Positions 17,002-26,015 are shown, numbered from the stretch's first letter. The stretch: DNA of 64,000 bases from Microbacterium aurantiacum (GCF_002872075.1 NZ_PGGU01000004.1:62001-126000); one strand, 5' to 3'. A program made the numbers and translations. Notes: a model not told the origin generated them from the letters alone.

Positions 17002-18261
17002 TCAGGCCAGCGCGTCGACGACAGGGCGGAACTTCACCCTGGTCTCGAGCAGCTCGGTCTCCGGGTCCGAGCCCTCGACGATCCCGGCGCCGGCGTACGC
17101 CGTGACCCCGATGTCGCCGGCGTCGTCGCCGGTATCGAACTGGGCGCAGCGCAGCGCGATCGCCCATTCGCCGTTGCCCGCAGCGTCGACCCAGCCGACC
17201 GGCCCGGCGTACCGCCCTCGGTCGAAGGGCTCGAGCTCCCGGATCGCCTCGATCGCGGCCGGGGTCGGGGTGCCGGCGACGGCGGCGGTCGGATGCAGGG
17301 CGCCGACGAGATCGAGGGCGGATCCGCCGTCCGACAGCTCCCCCTCCACATCGGTGGCGAGGTGGAACAGGTTGGGCAGCTTCAGCAGGAAGGGCTGCTC
17401 GCTCGACGCGAGTGCACGGGTGTGCGGGCGGAGCGAGGCGAGCACGCTCTGCACGGCGTACTGATGCTCGTCGAGGTCCTTGTCGCTGGAGGCGAGGGAC
17501 GCCGAGGCGGCGGTGTCGGCATCCGCATCCGCACCCCGCCCGATGGTGCCCGCGAGCACGCGGGCGGTGACCGTGCGGTTCTTCACGGTGACGAGGGTCT
17601 CGGGGCTCGCGCCGATGAGGCCGTCGACGGCGAACGTCCAGGTATCCGGATACTCGGTCGCGAGGGCCCGCACCAGGCGGCGCAGGTCGGAACCGGCGGG
17701 GATCGAGCCGGTGAGATCCCGCGCCAGCACGACCTTGCTGAGCTCGCCCTCCGCGATGCGTTCGAGGGCCTGCCGCACCGAATCCTGGTAATCCTGCGGA
17801 GTCTGCAGACCGGGGCCGACGGTGCCTGCCCAGTGCGGACCGTAGGTGCGGATGCCGGGGTCGGTCGAGAACTCGCCGATGGACGAGCGGATGCGAGTGC
17901 GCCAGTAGCGCCCGCGGTGCCGGCCGAACACCAGCGCGGGCACGAGCAGCACGCTGTCGGCTGTGGAATCCTCGTCGAAGGTGAACGCGCCGAACGCCAC
18001 GAGACCGGACCCGGGCAGGCCGACGGGATCATCGACCTGCGCGGAAGCAGCGGCATCCCGCCACGCCTCGGCGATCAACTGCGTGCGCACTGCGCCGGAG
18101 TCGGCCGGGATGCGGATGACGAGCGGCGCCGCAGTGCCCGCGGCGACGATTCCGTCGCCCCGGCGCAGCCACGCGAGGGGATGCGCCGGATCGGCGTAGG
18201 CCAGAAGGTCCTCGACCGGATCGATCTCCCGCGTCTCGACGACCAGGTGAGTGGTGTTCAC
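17002..18261 (-). CDS. menF: Isochorismate synthase MenF/EntC type
   Basis: This 419-residue chorismate-utilising enzyme converts chorismate to isochorismate, feeding MenD. Family motifs appear in order: GELSKVVLARDL, SPETLVTVKNRTV, LAGTIGRG, LHPTAAVAGTPT, GPVGWVDAAGNGEWAIALRC and AYAGAGIVEGSDPETELLET. A short acidic Ala/Asp stretch (ADADADTAAS) near residue 245 is an unusual low-complexity insertion. The GTG at 18261 is preceded by TAAACT (minus strand, 18268-18273) with a six-base gap, so the mRNA is probably leaderless. It is convergent with ppk2 across the palindromic repeats and divergent from the DUF402 gene. Confidence 0.94.
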   Translation of the reverse strand: MNTTHLVVETREIDPVEDLLAYADPAHPLAWLRRGDGIVAAGTAAPLVIRIPADSGAVRTQLIAEAWRDAAASAQVDDPVGLPGSGLVAFGAFTFDEDSTADSVLLVPALVFGRHRGRYWRTRIRSSIGEFSTDPGIRTYGPHWAGTVGPGLQTPQDYQDSVRQALERIAEGELSKVVLARDLTGSIPAGSDLRRLVRALATEYPDTWTFAVDGLIGASPETLVTVKNRTVTARVLAGTIGRGADADADTAASASLASSDKDLDEHQYAVQSVLASLRPHTRALASSEQPFLLKLPNLFHLATDVEGELSDGGSALDLVGALHPTAAVAGTPTPAAIEAIRELEPFDRGRYAGPVGWVDAAGNGEWAIALRCAQFDTGDDAGDIGVTAYAGAGIVEGSDPETELLETRVKFRPVVDALA

Positions 18262-18317
18262 CTCGCCAGTTTATTCGGCACCGACGAGATCGGATGCCGG
18301 GTGCATAGAGTGAAACC

Positions 18318-18887
18318 ATGAGCGACGCACGACCCGAGCCCGGCTCCGAGATGGTCTTCCAATGGCGCAAGTGGGACGAGTCGCCGCACTGGCGGCACGA
18401 ATGCGTCTACCTCGGTTCCGATGAGTGGGGCGACTGGATCGGTCAGCCCGCCGGCTGGCACAGCGCCCGCCCCGGCGCCGAGTTCCACGCTGAAGCACCG
18501 AATGTCACGCTGGTGCCGGCGAGCGGCGACTTCGCGCTCACCGTCAACCGCGACCACCCCACGGGAATGCGGATCTACATCGACCTCGGCTGGGACATCC
18601 GCTGGTCTGAGGACCCGCTGCTCGTCACGGGGATCGACATGGATCTCGACGTCGTCCGCGTCCAGGGCCAGCGGGGCACCTGGGTCGATGACCGCGACGA
18701 GTGGGCGGAGCACAGCATCCGCTACGGATACCCGGCCGATGTCATGACCCGGCTCGAGGCGCTCACGCTCGACCTCGAGGAGCGCGTCCGCGCGCAGCGT
18801 CCGCCCTTCGACGACGTCGTTCCCGACCGCTGGCTCGACCGGCTCGAAGCTCTCGCACTGACACCGACGCCTAAACTCGACCTATGA
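18318..18887 (+). CDS. DUF402 domain protein
   Basis: This protein of 189 residues contains a DUF402/FomD-like fold. Landmarks are MRIYIDLGWDIRW, LVTGIDMDLDVVRVQG and a C-terminal DEWAEHSIRYGYP helix region. Characterised DUF402 proteins are nucleoside-phosphate or cytidylyl-phosphonate hydrolases that use acidic metal-binding residues, and several conserved aspartates are visible here. The substrate is unknown. TAGAGT (18306-18311) ends six bases before the ATG, so it is predicted leaderless. The stop overlaps the methyltransferase start in ATGA, although the methyltransferase also has its own -10 box. Confidence 0.85.
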   Translation: MSDARPEPGSEMVFQWRKWDESPHWRHECVYLGSDEWGDWIGQPAGWHSARPGAEFHAEAPNVTLVPASGDFALTVNRDHPTGMRIYIDLGWDIRWSEDPLLVTGIDMDLDVVRVQGQRGTWVDDRDEWAEHSIRYGYPADVMTRLEALTLDLEERVRAQRPPFDDVVPDRWLDRLEALALTPTPKLDL

Positions 18888-19603
18888 CCCCGAACGAGTC
18901 GAATCGTGCCGACCTCGGCAAGGACCCCGCCCGCGTGAGCGCGATGTTCGACCAGGTCGCCGCCGGGTACGACCGCACCAATATCGCGATGACCTTCGGA
19001 AACGACGCGCTCTGGCGGGCGGCGACGACGCGCGCCGTCGCGCCGAAGCCGGGGGAGCGCATCCTCGACCTCGGCGCCGGGACGGGATCGTCGTCGGCAT
19101 CCCTCGCTCGCAGCGGGGCCGACGTGGTCGCCGCCGACTTCTCGCCGGGGATGCTCGCCGAGGCGAAGCGCCGTCACGGCAGCATGCGCAATCTCTCCTT
19201 CGTCGAGGCCGACGCGACGAACCTTCCCTTCGGCGACGCCGAGTTCGACGCCGTCACGATGTCCTACGCGCTGCGCAACGTGAACGAGCCGAAGAAGGCG
19301 CTCGCCGAGCTGTTCCGCGTGACCAAGCCCGGCGGGCGGCTCGTGATCAACGAGTTCTCCACGCCTCCCGGAAAGCTGTTCCGCCGCGCCTACCGCGTCT
19401 ACAACGACCAGGTGCTGCCCCGCGTCGCCCGCGTCGCGGGCACCAACGGCGAGGCCTACGACTATCTCAACGAGTCGATCCGCGAGTGGCCCGACCAGAA
19501 GAGGTTCTCCGCGTGGATCCGCGAAGCGGGCTGGACGAACGTCGCGTACCGCAACCTCGCGATGGGGATCGTGGCGCTGCACCGGGCCACGAAGCCCGCG
19601 TGA
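18884..19603 (+). CDS. menG: Demethylmenaquinone methyltransferase
   Basis: This 239-residue SAM-dependent methyltransferase of the UbiE/MenG family carries out the last step of menaquinone synthesis. The class I SAM motif is LDLGAGTGSSS. The family signatures FDQVAAGYDRTN near the N-terminus, MSYALRNVNEPKKALAELFRVTKPGG, and FSTPPGKLFRRAY are present. The ATG overlaps the DUF402 stop by four bases. TAAACT (18872-18877), six bases upstream inside DUF402, may give a separate leaderless message. The prenyl chain synthase follows 34 bases later. Confidence 0.95.
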   Translation: MTPNESNRADLGKDPARVSAMFDQVAAGYDRTNIAMTFGNDALWRAATTRAVAPKPGERILDLGAGTGSSSASLARSGADVVAADFSPGMLAEAKRRHGSMRNLSFVEADATNLPFGDAEFDAVTMSYALRNVNEPKKALAELFRVTKPGGRLVINEFSTPPGKLFRRAYRVYNDQVLPRVARVAGTNGEAYDYLNESIREWPDQKRFSAWIREAGWTNVAYRNLAMGIVALHRATKPA

Positions 19604-19637
19604 TCGTGCCGCGGCCCGGCCAGGTAGGCTGAGAGAC

Positions 19638-20699
19638 GTGACTTCGAGCCCCGCCGCCCCGGGTTCGCGCCTGGCGAGCCGTCTCGGCTTCAGCGACCGC
19701 GTGTTCGTGGGTCCTGCCGCGCGTCGCGTCGCGCGAGCCGTCGAATCCGGACTGGATGCCGTCGAGGCCGGCCTCACCGAAGACCTGCGGGTCGCGGACT
19801 CCCTGGCCGATGCCGCCAGCCGCTATCTCTACGAGGCGGGCGGCAAGCGCGTCCGGCCCGTGCTCACCCTGCTGGCCGCTCAGCTCGGCGACGGCAACAC
19901 CGATGCCGTGATCGACGTTGCCAAGGCCCTGGAGATGACCCACCTCGGCTCGCTCTATCACGACGACGTCATGGACGGCGCCGACCGCCGGCGCGGAGTG
20001 CCCGCTGCGCACGCCGTGTGGGGCAACAGCGTCGCCATCCTCACCGGCGACATCCTGTTCTCCCGTGCCAGCCAGCTCATGGCCCGGCACGGCGACCGCG
20101 CGATCCGCCTGCAGGCCGACACCTTCGAACGCCTCGTCCTCGGGCAGATGCACGAGACGATCGGGGCGCAGCCCGACGACGACCCGATCGCCTTCTACAT
20201 CCAGGTGCTCGCCGACAAGACCGGTTCGCTGATCGCCGCCGCGACGCAGGCCGGCGTGATCTTCTCCAACGCCCCGAGCGAGTTCGAAGAGGCCATGCGC
20301 GTCTACGGCGAGAAGATCGGCGTCGCCTTCCAGCTCCTCGACGACGTCATCGACCTGTCGGCGAAGCCTGAGGACACCGGCAAGGTACCAGGCACCGACC
20401 TGCGCGCCGGTGTGCCGACGATGCCGTATCTGCTGCTGAAGGCCGAGCAGGATGCCGCGGCGGGCGATCTCGCCGCCCGCATCGACGACGGCGTCGCGCA
20501 GATCGCGGAGGGCGCGGATGCCGCGATCCTCGACGGTCCGCTGGCGGAACTGCGTGACCACGCGGTCACGCAGAAGACGCTCGAACTCGCCCACACCTGG
20601 ACTCGAGACGCCGTCGCGGCTCTCGATCCGCTGCCTCAGGGACCGGTGCGCGACGCGCTCACACGGTTCGCAGAAACTCTCGCAGAGCGCTCGAGCTGA
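19638..20699 (+). CDS. Polyprenyl diphosphate synthase (menaquinone side chain)
   Basis: This 353-residue trans-prenyl diphosphate synthase would elongate allylic diphosphates with isopentenyl diphosphate to make the long isoprenoid tail of menaquinone. The first aspartate-rich motif is HDDVMD at about residues 107-112, followed by RRRG. The second is LLDDVIDLS at about 232-240. GGKRVRP near residue 70 binds IPP. The chain length made is not readable with certainty. The start is a GTG, with TAGGCT (19625-19630) seven bases upstream, consistent with a leaderless mRNA. The placement next to menG supports a quinone role over a cell-wall undecaprenyl role. Confidence 0.93.
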   Translation: MTSSPAAPGSRLASRLGFSDRVFVGPAARRVARAVESGLDAVEAGLTEDLRVADSLADAASRYLYEAGGKRVRPVLTLLAAQLGDGNTDAVIDVAKALEMTHLGSLYHDDVMDGADRRRGVPAAHAVWGNSVAILTGDILFSRASQLMARHGDRAIRLQADTFERLVLGQMHETIGAQPDDDPIAFYIQVLADKTGSLIAAATQAGVIFSNAPSEFEEAMRVYGEKIGVAFQLLDDVIDLSAKPEDTGKVPGTDLRAGVPTMPYLLLKAEQDAAAGDLAARIDDGVAQIAEGADAAILDGPLAELRDHAVTQKTLELAHTWTRDAVAALDPLPQGPVRDALTRFAETLAERSS

Positions 20700-20725
20700 A
20701 CGCCGCTGCTGACGAAAGGATCCCC

Positions 20726-22099
20726 ATGACCAAGCTCAGGCTGGCCATCGTCGGGGCGGGACCGGCAGGCATCTACGCCGCCGACATCCTGCTCAAGGCC
20801 GAGCGCAAGTTCGACGTCTCCATCGACCTCTTCGAGCAGCTTCCCGCGCCCTACGGTCTCGTCCGCTACGGCGTCGCCCCCGACCACCCGCGGATCAAGG
20901 GCATCATCAACGCCCTCCGCGACGTGCTGGACCGTGGCGACATCCGCATCTTCGGCAACGTGCGCTTCGGCACGGACATCACGCTGGACGACCTCAAGAA
21001 GCACTACAACGCCGTCATCTTCGCGACCGGCGCCGTCCGCGACACCACGATGGACATCCCCGGTGTCGACGCGGTCGCATCGTACGGGGCCGCCGACTAC
21101 GTGAGCTGGTTCGACGGTCACCCCGATGTGCCGCGCGAGTGGCCGCTGGATGCCGAATCGGTCGCCGTCATCGGCAACGGCAACGTCGCCCTCGACGTCG
21201 CCCGCATGCTGGCCAAGCACGCCGAGGACCTGCTCGTCACCGAGGTTCCGGCCAACGTCTACGAGGGACTCAAGGCGAGTCGCGTCACCGACGTGCATGT
21301 GTTCGGCCGCCGGGGACCTGCTCAGGTGAAGTTCACCCCGCTCGAGCTGCGGGAACTCGGTGAGCTGCGCGACGTCGACATGGTCGTCTACGACGAGGAT
21401 TTCGACTACGACGAGGCATCGAAGGATGCCGTTGCCAGCAACAAGCAGGTCATGGTCATCGACCGCGTGCTGCAGTCGTGGCGCAAGCGCGACTCGGTGA
21501 ACAACGCCGGTGGGACCGCATCCCGTCGCCTGCACCTGCACTTCTGGGCGCGCCCGGTCGAGATCCGCAAGGATGCCGACGGCCGTGTCGCCGCGCTCGT
21601 CTACGAGCGCACGCAGCCCGATGACGAGGGTGCGGCCGTCGGCACCGGCGAGCTGCGCGAAGTGCCGATCCAGGCGCTGTACCGGGCCATCGGTTACTTC
21701 GGCTCCCCGCTTCCGGGTGTGCCCTTCGACAAGAAGCACGGCGTCATCCCGAACCGCGAGGGGCAGGTGCTCGCCAAGGACTCCAACCAGCGGGTGCCCG
21801 GCATCTACGCGACCGGCTGGATCAAGCGCGGACCGGTCGGGCTCATCGGCCACACCAAGTCCGACGCGATGGAGACCGTCCGCCACATCATCAACGACCA
21901 GGGCTCCTGGTGGCACCCCGAGGATCCGTCCGAGGCGGCGATCCCCGCTCTCCTGGAGGAGCGCGGAGTGCAGTGGACCGACCTGCAGGGCTGGCACCGC
22001 CTCGACGAGCACGAGATCGCCCTCGGTGCGCCCGAGGCGCGTGCGCGTGTGAAGGTCGTGCCGCGCGACGAGATGGTGCGGATCTCCCGCGGCGAGTAG
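20726..22099 (+). CDS. fprA: Ferredoxin-NADP(+) reductase, FprA type
   Basis: This 457-residue flavoprotein is homologous to mycobacterial FprA and adrenodoxin reductase and moves electrons between NADPH and ferredoxins. The FAD dinucleotide motif IVGAGPAGIYAAD is at residues 8-20. PYGLVRYGVAPDHPRIK follows, as in the family. The NADPH-binding motif VIGNGNVALDVARML lies near 148-162. ATGWIKRGPVGLIGHTKSDA near the C-terminus is the FAD-contact signature. AAAGGA lies nine to ten bases before the ATG, so this gene is translated from a leader mRNA, probably together with the prenyl synthase 26 bases upstream. The ferredoxin partner is not in the window. Confidence 0.95.
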   Translation: MTKLRLAIVGAGPAGIYAADILLKAERKFDVSIDLFEQLPAPYGLVRYGVAPDHPRIKGIINALRDVLDRGDIRIFGNVRFGTDITLDDLKKHYNAVIFATGAVRDTTMDIPGVDAVASYGAADYVSWFDGHPDVPREWPLDAESVAVIGNGNVALDVARMLAKHAEDLLVTEVPANVYEGLKASRVTDVHVFGRRGPAQVKFTPLELRELGELRDVDMVVYDEDFDYDEASKDAVASNKQVMVIDRVLQSWRKRDSVNNAGGTASRRLHLHFWARPVEIRKDADGRVAALVYERTQPDDEGAAVGTGELREVPIQALYRAIGYFGSPLPGVPFDKKHGVIPNREGQVLAKDSNQRVPGIYATGWIKRGPVGLIGHTKSDAMETVRHIINDQGSWWHPEDPSEAAIPALLEERGVQWTDLQGWHRLDEHEIALGAPEARARVKVVPRDEMVRISRGE

Positions 22100-22169
22100 G
22101 CGCGATTCGACATCGGATCGTTGTCTCCGGCGCGCCGGGTCGGCGCGGTGGCGCTCCTAGGCTGAGCGC

Positions 22170-23222
22170 ATGCGACTGCATCCCGTCCTCATCTCCGGCC
22201 TGGCGGCCGTTCTGCTGCTGAGCGGATGCTCCGCCCCGCCCGAGCCGAAGCCCGAGACGACGCAGACTGCGGCCCCATCCGCGTCGGCCACTCCGACTCC
22301 GGCGCCCGCTGTGGAACCCGAAGCGGCATTCGACGTGACCTGCGATGACGTCACGGCGGAGTTGAGGGAGCTCGTCGGGGAAACCGAGGCGTCGGTGCAG
22401 GAGAGGCTCTCTCTGTGGGGGGCGCCGGGCTGGTACCCCGGACCGGCGCAGTACATGTTCCAGCGCCCCGGCGGGATCGCCTGCTCGTCCGACGGGGGTG
22501 ATGAGGCGGGCTGGGAGATCACGATCATCCCCGGGGCCCGCCTCGCCGTCGACGGCCTCGTCGAACACGGCTACACGGACAACCTCACCAGCTGCGACGG
22601 CGGGATATGCCACATCACGGCGAGGGAGGGCGACGTCCTCGTGAGCGGCAGCATCCGCGGTGCATCCCTGTCTGCGGCTGATACCGCTCGCGTCGACGCG
22701 GCGACGCTTCGGCTGGCGGTGCGCGCCTCCGAGTCGCAGCGGGAGGTCGAGATGCAGGAGAGCGAGTTGGCCGGCACCACCTGCCTGCAGCTGCTGCGTC
22801 CGGAGGAGTTGTCGCAGGCCTGGGGCATCCACGCGGAACTGCAGATCGGACTCGAGTTCGGTGGCTGGGGCGTGCCCGCGCACATCTACGAGGTCATCGA
22901 CGAGGCGCCGCTCTGCTATTACAGCTCTGCTGCCGGCGACTACGAGGCAGACCCGTATCTCACGATCACCGGGCTTCCGGGTGGAGCATGGGCCTTCGAC
23001 CTCATCGAGGGGCGTACTCCGGTGGACGTGCCCGGCGCCGACGCCGCGATGTCCGGAACCGACGACATGCTTCCGAAGGGGCGTCCGTACCTCGACCTCC
23101 TCGTCGGGAGCGATTGGATCCGCCTGACCACGTACGAAGCGGGAGAGGGCAGCCGCGACCTCACGGCGATCGCACCGCAGATCGTCGAGTACCTCAGCAA
23201 AGGCCGCCCCGCCCCGCAGTGA
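22170..23222 (+). CDS. Secreted lipoprotein of unknown function
   Basis: This 350-residue protein has a lipoprotein signal peptide ending in LLLSGC, with lipidation expected at C20. A Pro/Thr/Ala-rich linker (residues ~22-50) precedes a globular exported domain. The mature region contains several cysteines (in VTCDDV, IACSS, SCDGGICHI, TTCLQLL and LCYYS) that could form disulfides outside the cell. I do not recognise a family. TAGGCT (22158-22163) ends six bases before the ATG, predicting a leaderless transcript independent of fprA. The protein probably sits on the outer face of the membrane. Confidence 0.85.
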   Translation: MRLHPVLISGLAAVLLLSGCSAPPEPKPETTQTAAPSASATPTPAPAVEPEAAFDVTCDDVTAELRELVGETEASVQERLSLWGAPGWYPGPAQYMFQRPGGIACSSDGGDEAGWEITIIPGARLAVDGLVEHGYTDNLTSCDGGICHITAREGDVLVSGSIRGASLSAADTARVDAATLRLAVRASESQREVEMQESELAGTTCLQLLRPEELSQAWGIHAELQIGLEFGGWGVPAHIYEVIDEAPLCYYSSAAGDYEADPYLTITGLPGGAWAFDLIEGRTPVDVPGADAAMSGTDDMLPKGRPYLDLLVGSDWIRLTTYEAGEGSRDLTAIAPQIVEYLSKGRPAPQ

Positions 23223-23258
23223 GCCTCGTCCGTCTCGAAGGGCCGCTAGCCTGACGGC

Positions 23259-24269
23259 ATGGCCGATTGGATTCCGGATGTGCTCGGGGACGAGTTCGAG
23301 CAGCGGACGCTCGAGCTCGACGATGACACCGAAGGACCGGTCGTCGCGACGCTCGTGCGTGCGCTTCCGGCTGAGGCGACGTGGTGGCAGCGGCTGCAGG
23401 GGCAGCGGCGTGCACTCGAAGGCGTCGATGTGCTGTACGTGCACGGCTGGTCCGACTACTTCTTCCAGAAGCGGCTGGCCCGGTTCTGGACCACGCGCGG
23501 CGCCCGCTTCTTCGCGCTCGACCTGCGCAAGTACGGCCGGAGCCTGCGCGATGGGCAGACACCCGGCTACGTCGCCGATCTCGCCACCTACGACGAGGAC
23601 ATCGAGGCGGCGCTCGACGCCATGGGGCGCGGGACGGATGCCGCGGCATCCGGTCGCCGGCTGGTGCTGTTCGGCCACTCCACCGGCGGCCTGATCCTGA
23701 GCCTGTGGGCGTCGCGTCATCAGGGCGTCGTCGATGCCGTCATCCTCAACAGCCCGTGGCTGGAGTTCCAGATCGCACCGGCCAGGGCGGCGATCGCCCC
23801 GATGGTAGAGCTGCAGGCGCGACTGCGCCCGCTCGACGTCGCGCCGCAGGTCGACCTCGGCTTCTACACCCGCGCGCAGCAGGAGGTCGCCGATCCGGAT
23901 GACCCGATGGAGGTGAATCCGCTGTGGCGCCCCGTGCAGACGATGGCCGTCCATGCCGGCTGGCTGCACGCGATCCTCAGCGGCCACAAGGCGGTCGCGG
24001 CGGGTCTCACGATCGACGCCCCGGTGTGCACGCTGCTCTCGGCGCGCAGCGCGAATCCGACGCGGTGGTCCGAAGATCTCACCTTCGCCGACAGCGTTCT
24101 CGTCGTCGACGACATCGCCCGCGCTGCGCTCAGACTCGGCTCGTCCGTCACCGTGGAGCGCATCGACGGTGCGCTTCACGACGTGTTCCTCTCCCGGCAC
24201 GAGGCCAGGGAAGACGCGTATCGCCGGCTCGACCGTTGGGTGAAAGGGTGGGCGGCGGCTCGGCGCTGA
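23259..24269 (+). CDS. Alpha/beta hydrolase (serine aminopeptidase S33/lysophospholipase-like)
   Basis: This 336-residue protein of the alpha/beta-hydrolase fold has VDVLYVHGWSDYF as the oxyanion region and the nucleophile elbow FGHSTGGLILSLW, with Ser at about residue 141. The likely catalytic histidine is in RIDGALHDVFLSR near the C-terminus. A lid-like insertion lies between about 165 and 235. The best-fitting group is the monoglyceride lipase/lysophospholipase-like hydrolase set; the true substrate is unknown. No signal peptide is present, so it acts in the cytosol. TAGCCT (23247-23252) ends six bases before the ATG, so it is probably leaderless. Confidence 0.85.
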   Translation: MADWIPDVLGDEFEQRTLELDDDTEGPVVATLVRALPAEATWWQRLQGQRRALEGVDVLYVHGWSDYFFQKRLARFWTTRGARFFALDLRKYGRSLRDGQTPGYVADLATYDEDIEAALDAMGRGTDAAASGRRLVLFGHSTGGLILSLWASRHQGVVDAVILNSPWLEFQIAPARAAIAPMVELQARLRPLDVAPQVDLGFYTRAQQEVADPDDPMEVNPLWRPVQTMAVHAGWLHAILSGHKAVAAGLTIDAPVCTLLSARSANPTRWSEDLTFADSVLVVDDIARAALRLGSSVTVERIDGALHDVFLSRHEAREDAYRRLDRWVKGWAAARR

Positions 24270-24340
24270 CCCGCGCGGGCGAGGGGACTCGATACGATGC
24301 GCATGGGTTCCACGGCGGAACCGGACGACAGGAGAACCCG

Positions 24341-24988
24341 ATGACGACGACGGACACCGTAACCCGGCCGAGCCGCACCCGCGCGACCATCTTCGCGATC
24401 GTGCGTCTCGCGGTCGTCGCGCTGGTGGTGACCGCGATCGTGGCGACGTTCTTCGACACGGCATCCCGCGCCGTGATCAACCCGTTCAACTTCTTCGGGT
24501 ACTTCACGATGCAGAGCAACATCATCACCGCGGTCGTGCTGCTGCTCGCCGCCGTGGCCACCCTCGCCGGCCGCTCGCAGACGCCGGGGCTGGTGCTTGC
24601 CCGTGCATGCGCGACGACGTACATCGTGGTCGTCGGCATCGTCTACAACACGTTGCTGACCGGTCTGGAAGGCGGCATCTCGCTCGAATGGGCGAACTGG
24701 GTGCTGCACGTGGCATTCCCGGTCTACGCAGCGGTGGACTGGGTCTTCTTCGGCGATCGGGCCCCGCTGCCATGGAAGCAGCTCTGGGTCGCGCTGATCT
24801 ACCCGGCCGTCTGGCTGGTCGTGATCCTCATCCGCGGAGCGACCGACGGATGGGTGCCCTACCCGTTCCTCGACCCTGCCGCCGGCTATGGAACCGTCGC
24901 GATCTACTGCGTCGCGATCCTCGTGGTGATCATCGTGGTGGCGGCGCTCGTCTTCGCCGTCAGCCGGATGCGGAAGACCAGGGTCTGA
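24341..24988 (+). CDS. Pr6Pr family membrane protein
   Basis: This 215-residue integral membrane protein has six predicted helices and the Pr6Pr/FAR-17a-like layout. Landmarks are NPFNFFGYFTMQSNI after TM1, VYNTLLTGLEG, WVLHVAFPVYAAVDWVFFG and GWVPYPFLDP. Bacterial members have no established function. CAGGAG lies six to seven bases before the ATG, and a small hairpin GGTTCC-ACGGC-GGAACC at 24306-24322 sits in the leader, so this is a normally led transcript. A TACGAT box around 24292 may be the -10. Nothing links it functionally to its neighbours. Confidence 0.85.
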   Translation: MTTTDTVTRPSRTRATIFAIVRLAVVALVVTAIVATFFDTASRAVINPFNFFGYFTMQSNIITAVVLLLAAVATLAGRSQTPGLVLARACATTYIVVVGIVYNTLLTGLEGGISLEWANWVLHVAFPVYAAVDWVFFGDRAPLPWKQLWVALIYPAVWLVVILIRGATDGWVPYPFLDPAAGYGTVAIYCVAILVVIIVVAALVFAVSRMRKTRV

Positions 24989-25030
24989 CGCGCGACCGCG
25001 CGTCGAGGGGCAGCGGTGACGCGGTGGTGT

Positions 25031-25201
25031 TCATGCGTCGTCGCGTTCCTCGCCTGACGGAACGTCGATCGGATCCTCCGCTGCGACAGCATTCTCGATG
25101 ATCCGGATGTCCCACGCCGGTCCCAGGAACGGGGATCTGCGCGGCGGCTCGTCGACGGACGCATCCGCACGTCCCTCGCCGACGTCCCTCCGCCTGGACA
25201 C
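25031..25201 (-). CDS. Small conserved-looking protein, 56 residues
   Basis: A GTG at 25201 opens a 56-codon frame reading MSRRRDVGEGRADASVDEPP at the N-terminus and WDIRIIENAVAAEDPIDVP near the C-terminus. GGAAGG sits seven bases before the GTG, and an in-frame stop lies close upstream, so the start is well defined. Third positions are strongly GC, as in the neighbouring genes. The protein is soluble, acidic at the C-terminus and not recognised as a named family. It fills most of the gap between the Pr6Pr gene and yajQ, is convergent with the former, and is on the same strand as yajQ. Confidence 0.65.
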   Translation of the reverse strand: MSRRRDVGEGRADASVDEPPRRSPFLGPAWDIRIIENAVAAEDPIDVPSGEERDDA

Positions 25202-25339
25202 GCTGACACCTTCCGGACGACCTCAAGGCCTGCCCGGATGGGCGCCCCACGTAAGAGACGCGGCCACGCCGCATTCGTTACGCGGAAGTCAGTCGTTCGG
25301 GGGACACGGCGGCACGAAGGTCAGGTCGACGGACAGGGT

Positions 25340-25828
25340 CTACCGGTAGTTGATGAACTGGAGATCGACGTCGAGGTCTGCGCCCTTGAGCAGCGAGATC
25401 ACGGCCTGCAGGTCGTCGCGGCTCTTGGACTGCACGCGCAGCTCGTCGCCCTGGATCTGGCTCTTCACGCCCTTGGGGCCTTCGTCGCGGATGAGCTTGC
25501 CGATCTTCTTCGCATTCTCGGAGGAGATGCCGTCCTTGATCGTCGAGACGATCCGGAACTCCTTGCCGCTGGCGAACGGGTCTCCGGACTCGAGGCTCTT
25601 CAGCGAGATCCCGCGCTTGATGAGCTTCGACTGGAAGACGTCGAGGACGGCCTTGGCGCGTTCCTCGGTGTTCGCGATGATCAGGATCGATTCGCCGCTC
25701 CACGCGATCGATGCGCCGGTGCCCTTGAAGTCGTAGCGCTGCTCGATCTCTTTGCGGGCCTGGTTCAGGGCGTTCTCCGCCTCCTGGTGATCCACTTTCG
25801 AGACGATGTCAAAGGAGCTGTCAGCCAT
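25340..25828 (-). CDS. yajQ: YajQ family cyclic di-GMP/nucleic-acid-binding protein
   Basis: This 162-residue protein of the UPF0234/YajQ family, a two-domain ferredoxin-like fold, includes known binders of c-di-GMP and nucleotides. The family start [20 protein letters not shown] and the end [12 protein letters not shown] are typical, and the length is standard. TACACT (minus strand, 25835-25840) ends six bases before the ATG, so the transcript is predicted leaderless. A LacI-type palindrome at 25867-25880 lies near the -35 position of this promoter, so yajQ could share control with the divergent sugar operon. That link is inferred from spacing only. Confidence 0.94.
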   Translation of the reverse strand: MADSSFDIVSKVDHQEAENALNQARKEIEQRYDFKGTGASIAWSGESILIIANTEERAKAVLDVFQSKLIKRGISLKSLESGDPFASGKEFRIVSTIKDGISSENAKKIGKLIRDEGPKGVKSQIQGDELRVQSKSRDDLQAVISLLKGADLDVDLQFINYR

Positions 25829-25866
25829 GAGAAAAGTGTATCGAGACTCCCGTTGTCCGGCGCCCA

Positions 25867-25880
25867 TGGAAGCGCTTTCA
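25867..25880. promoter_or_regulatory. LacI-family operator, upstream copy
   Basis: TGGAAGCGCTTTCA matches the LacI-family consensus TGNAANCGNTTNCA. It lies 39 bases from the yajQ start and 97 bases (start to start) from a second copy at 25964-25977, close to nine helical turns. Two phased operators could allow looping repression of malE, control of yajQ, or both. Confidence 0.7.
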
Positions 25881-25934
25881 GCTGCTTTCGGGCATCGCTC
25901 TGCGGTCACGGGTTGGTATCAACCCTGATCTCCA

Positions 25935-25977
25935 TTGCAAATCACCTTCATCTCGTTGCATACTGTAAGCGCTTGCA
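25935..25977 (+). promoter_or_regulatory. malE promoter with overlapping LacI-type operator
   Basis: TTGCAA (25935-25940) and CATACT (25959-25964) are separated by 18 bases and make a plausible sigma-A promoter. The operator TGTAAGCGCTTGCA (25964-25977) covers the expected transcription start. This is the usual position for repression by a MalR/CebR-type LacI regulator. The regulator gene is not in the window, and the nearby ROK protein belongs to a different family. Confidence 0.75.
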
Positions 25978-26015
25978 GTCCTGCAGGCCATCAGCACTGA
26001 GAGAGGCACACACCA

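Noticed and set aside
24989..25339. Other short frames in the Pr6Pr-yajQ gap
   Set aside because: They have Arg-rich shadow-like composition and no SD. Only the 56-codon minus frame at 25031-25201 has a convincing start and coding bias.
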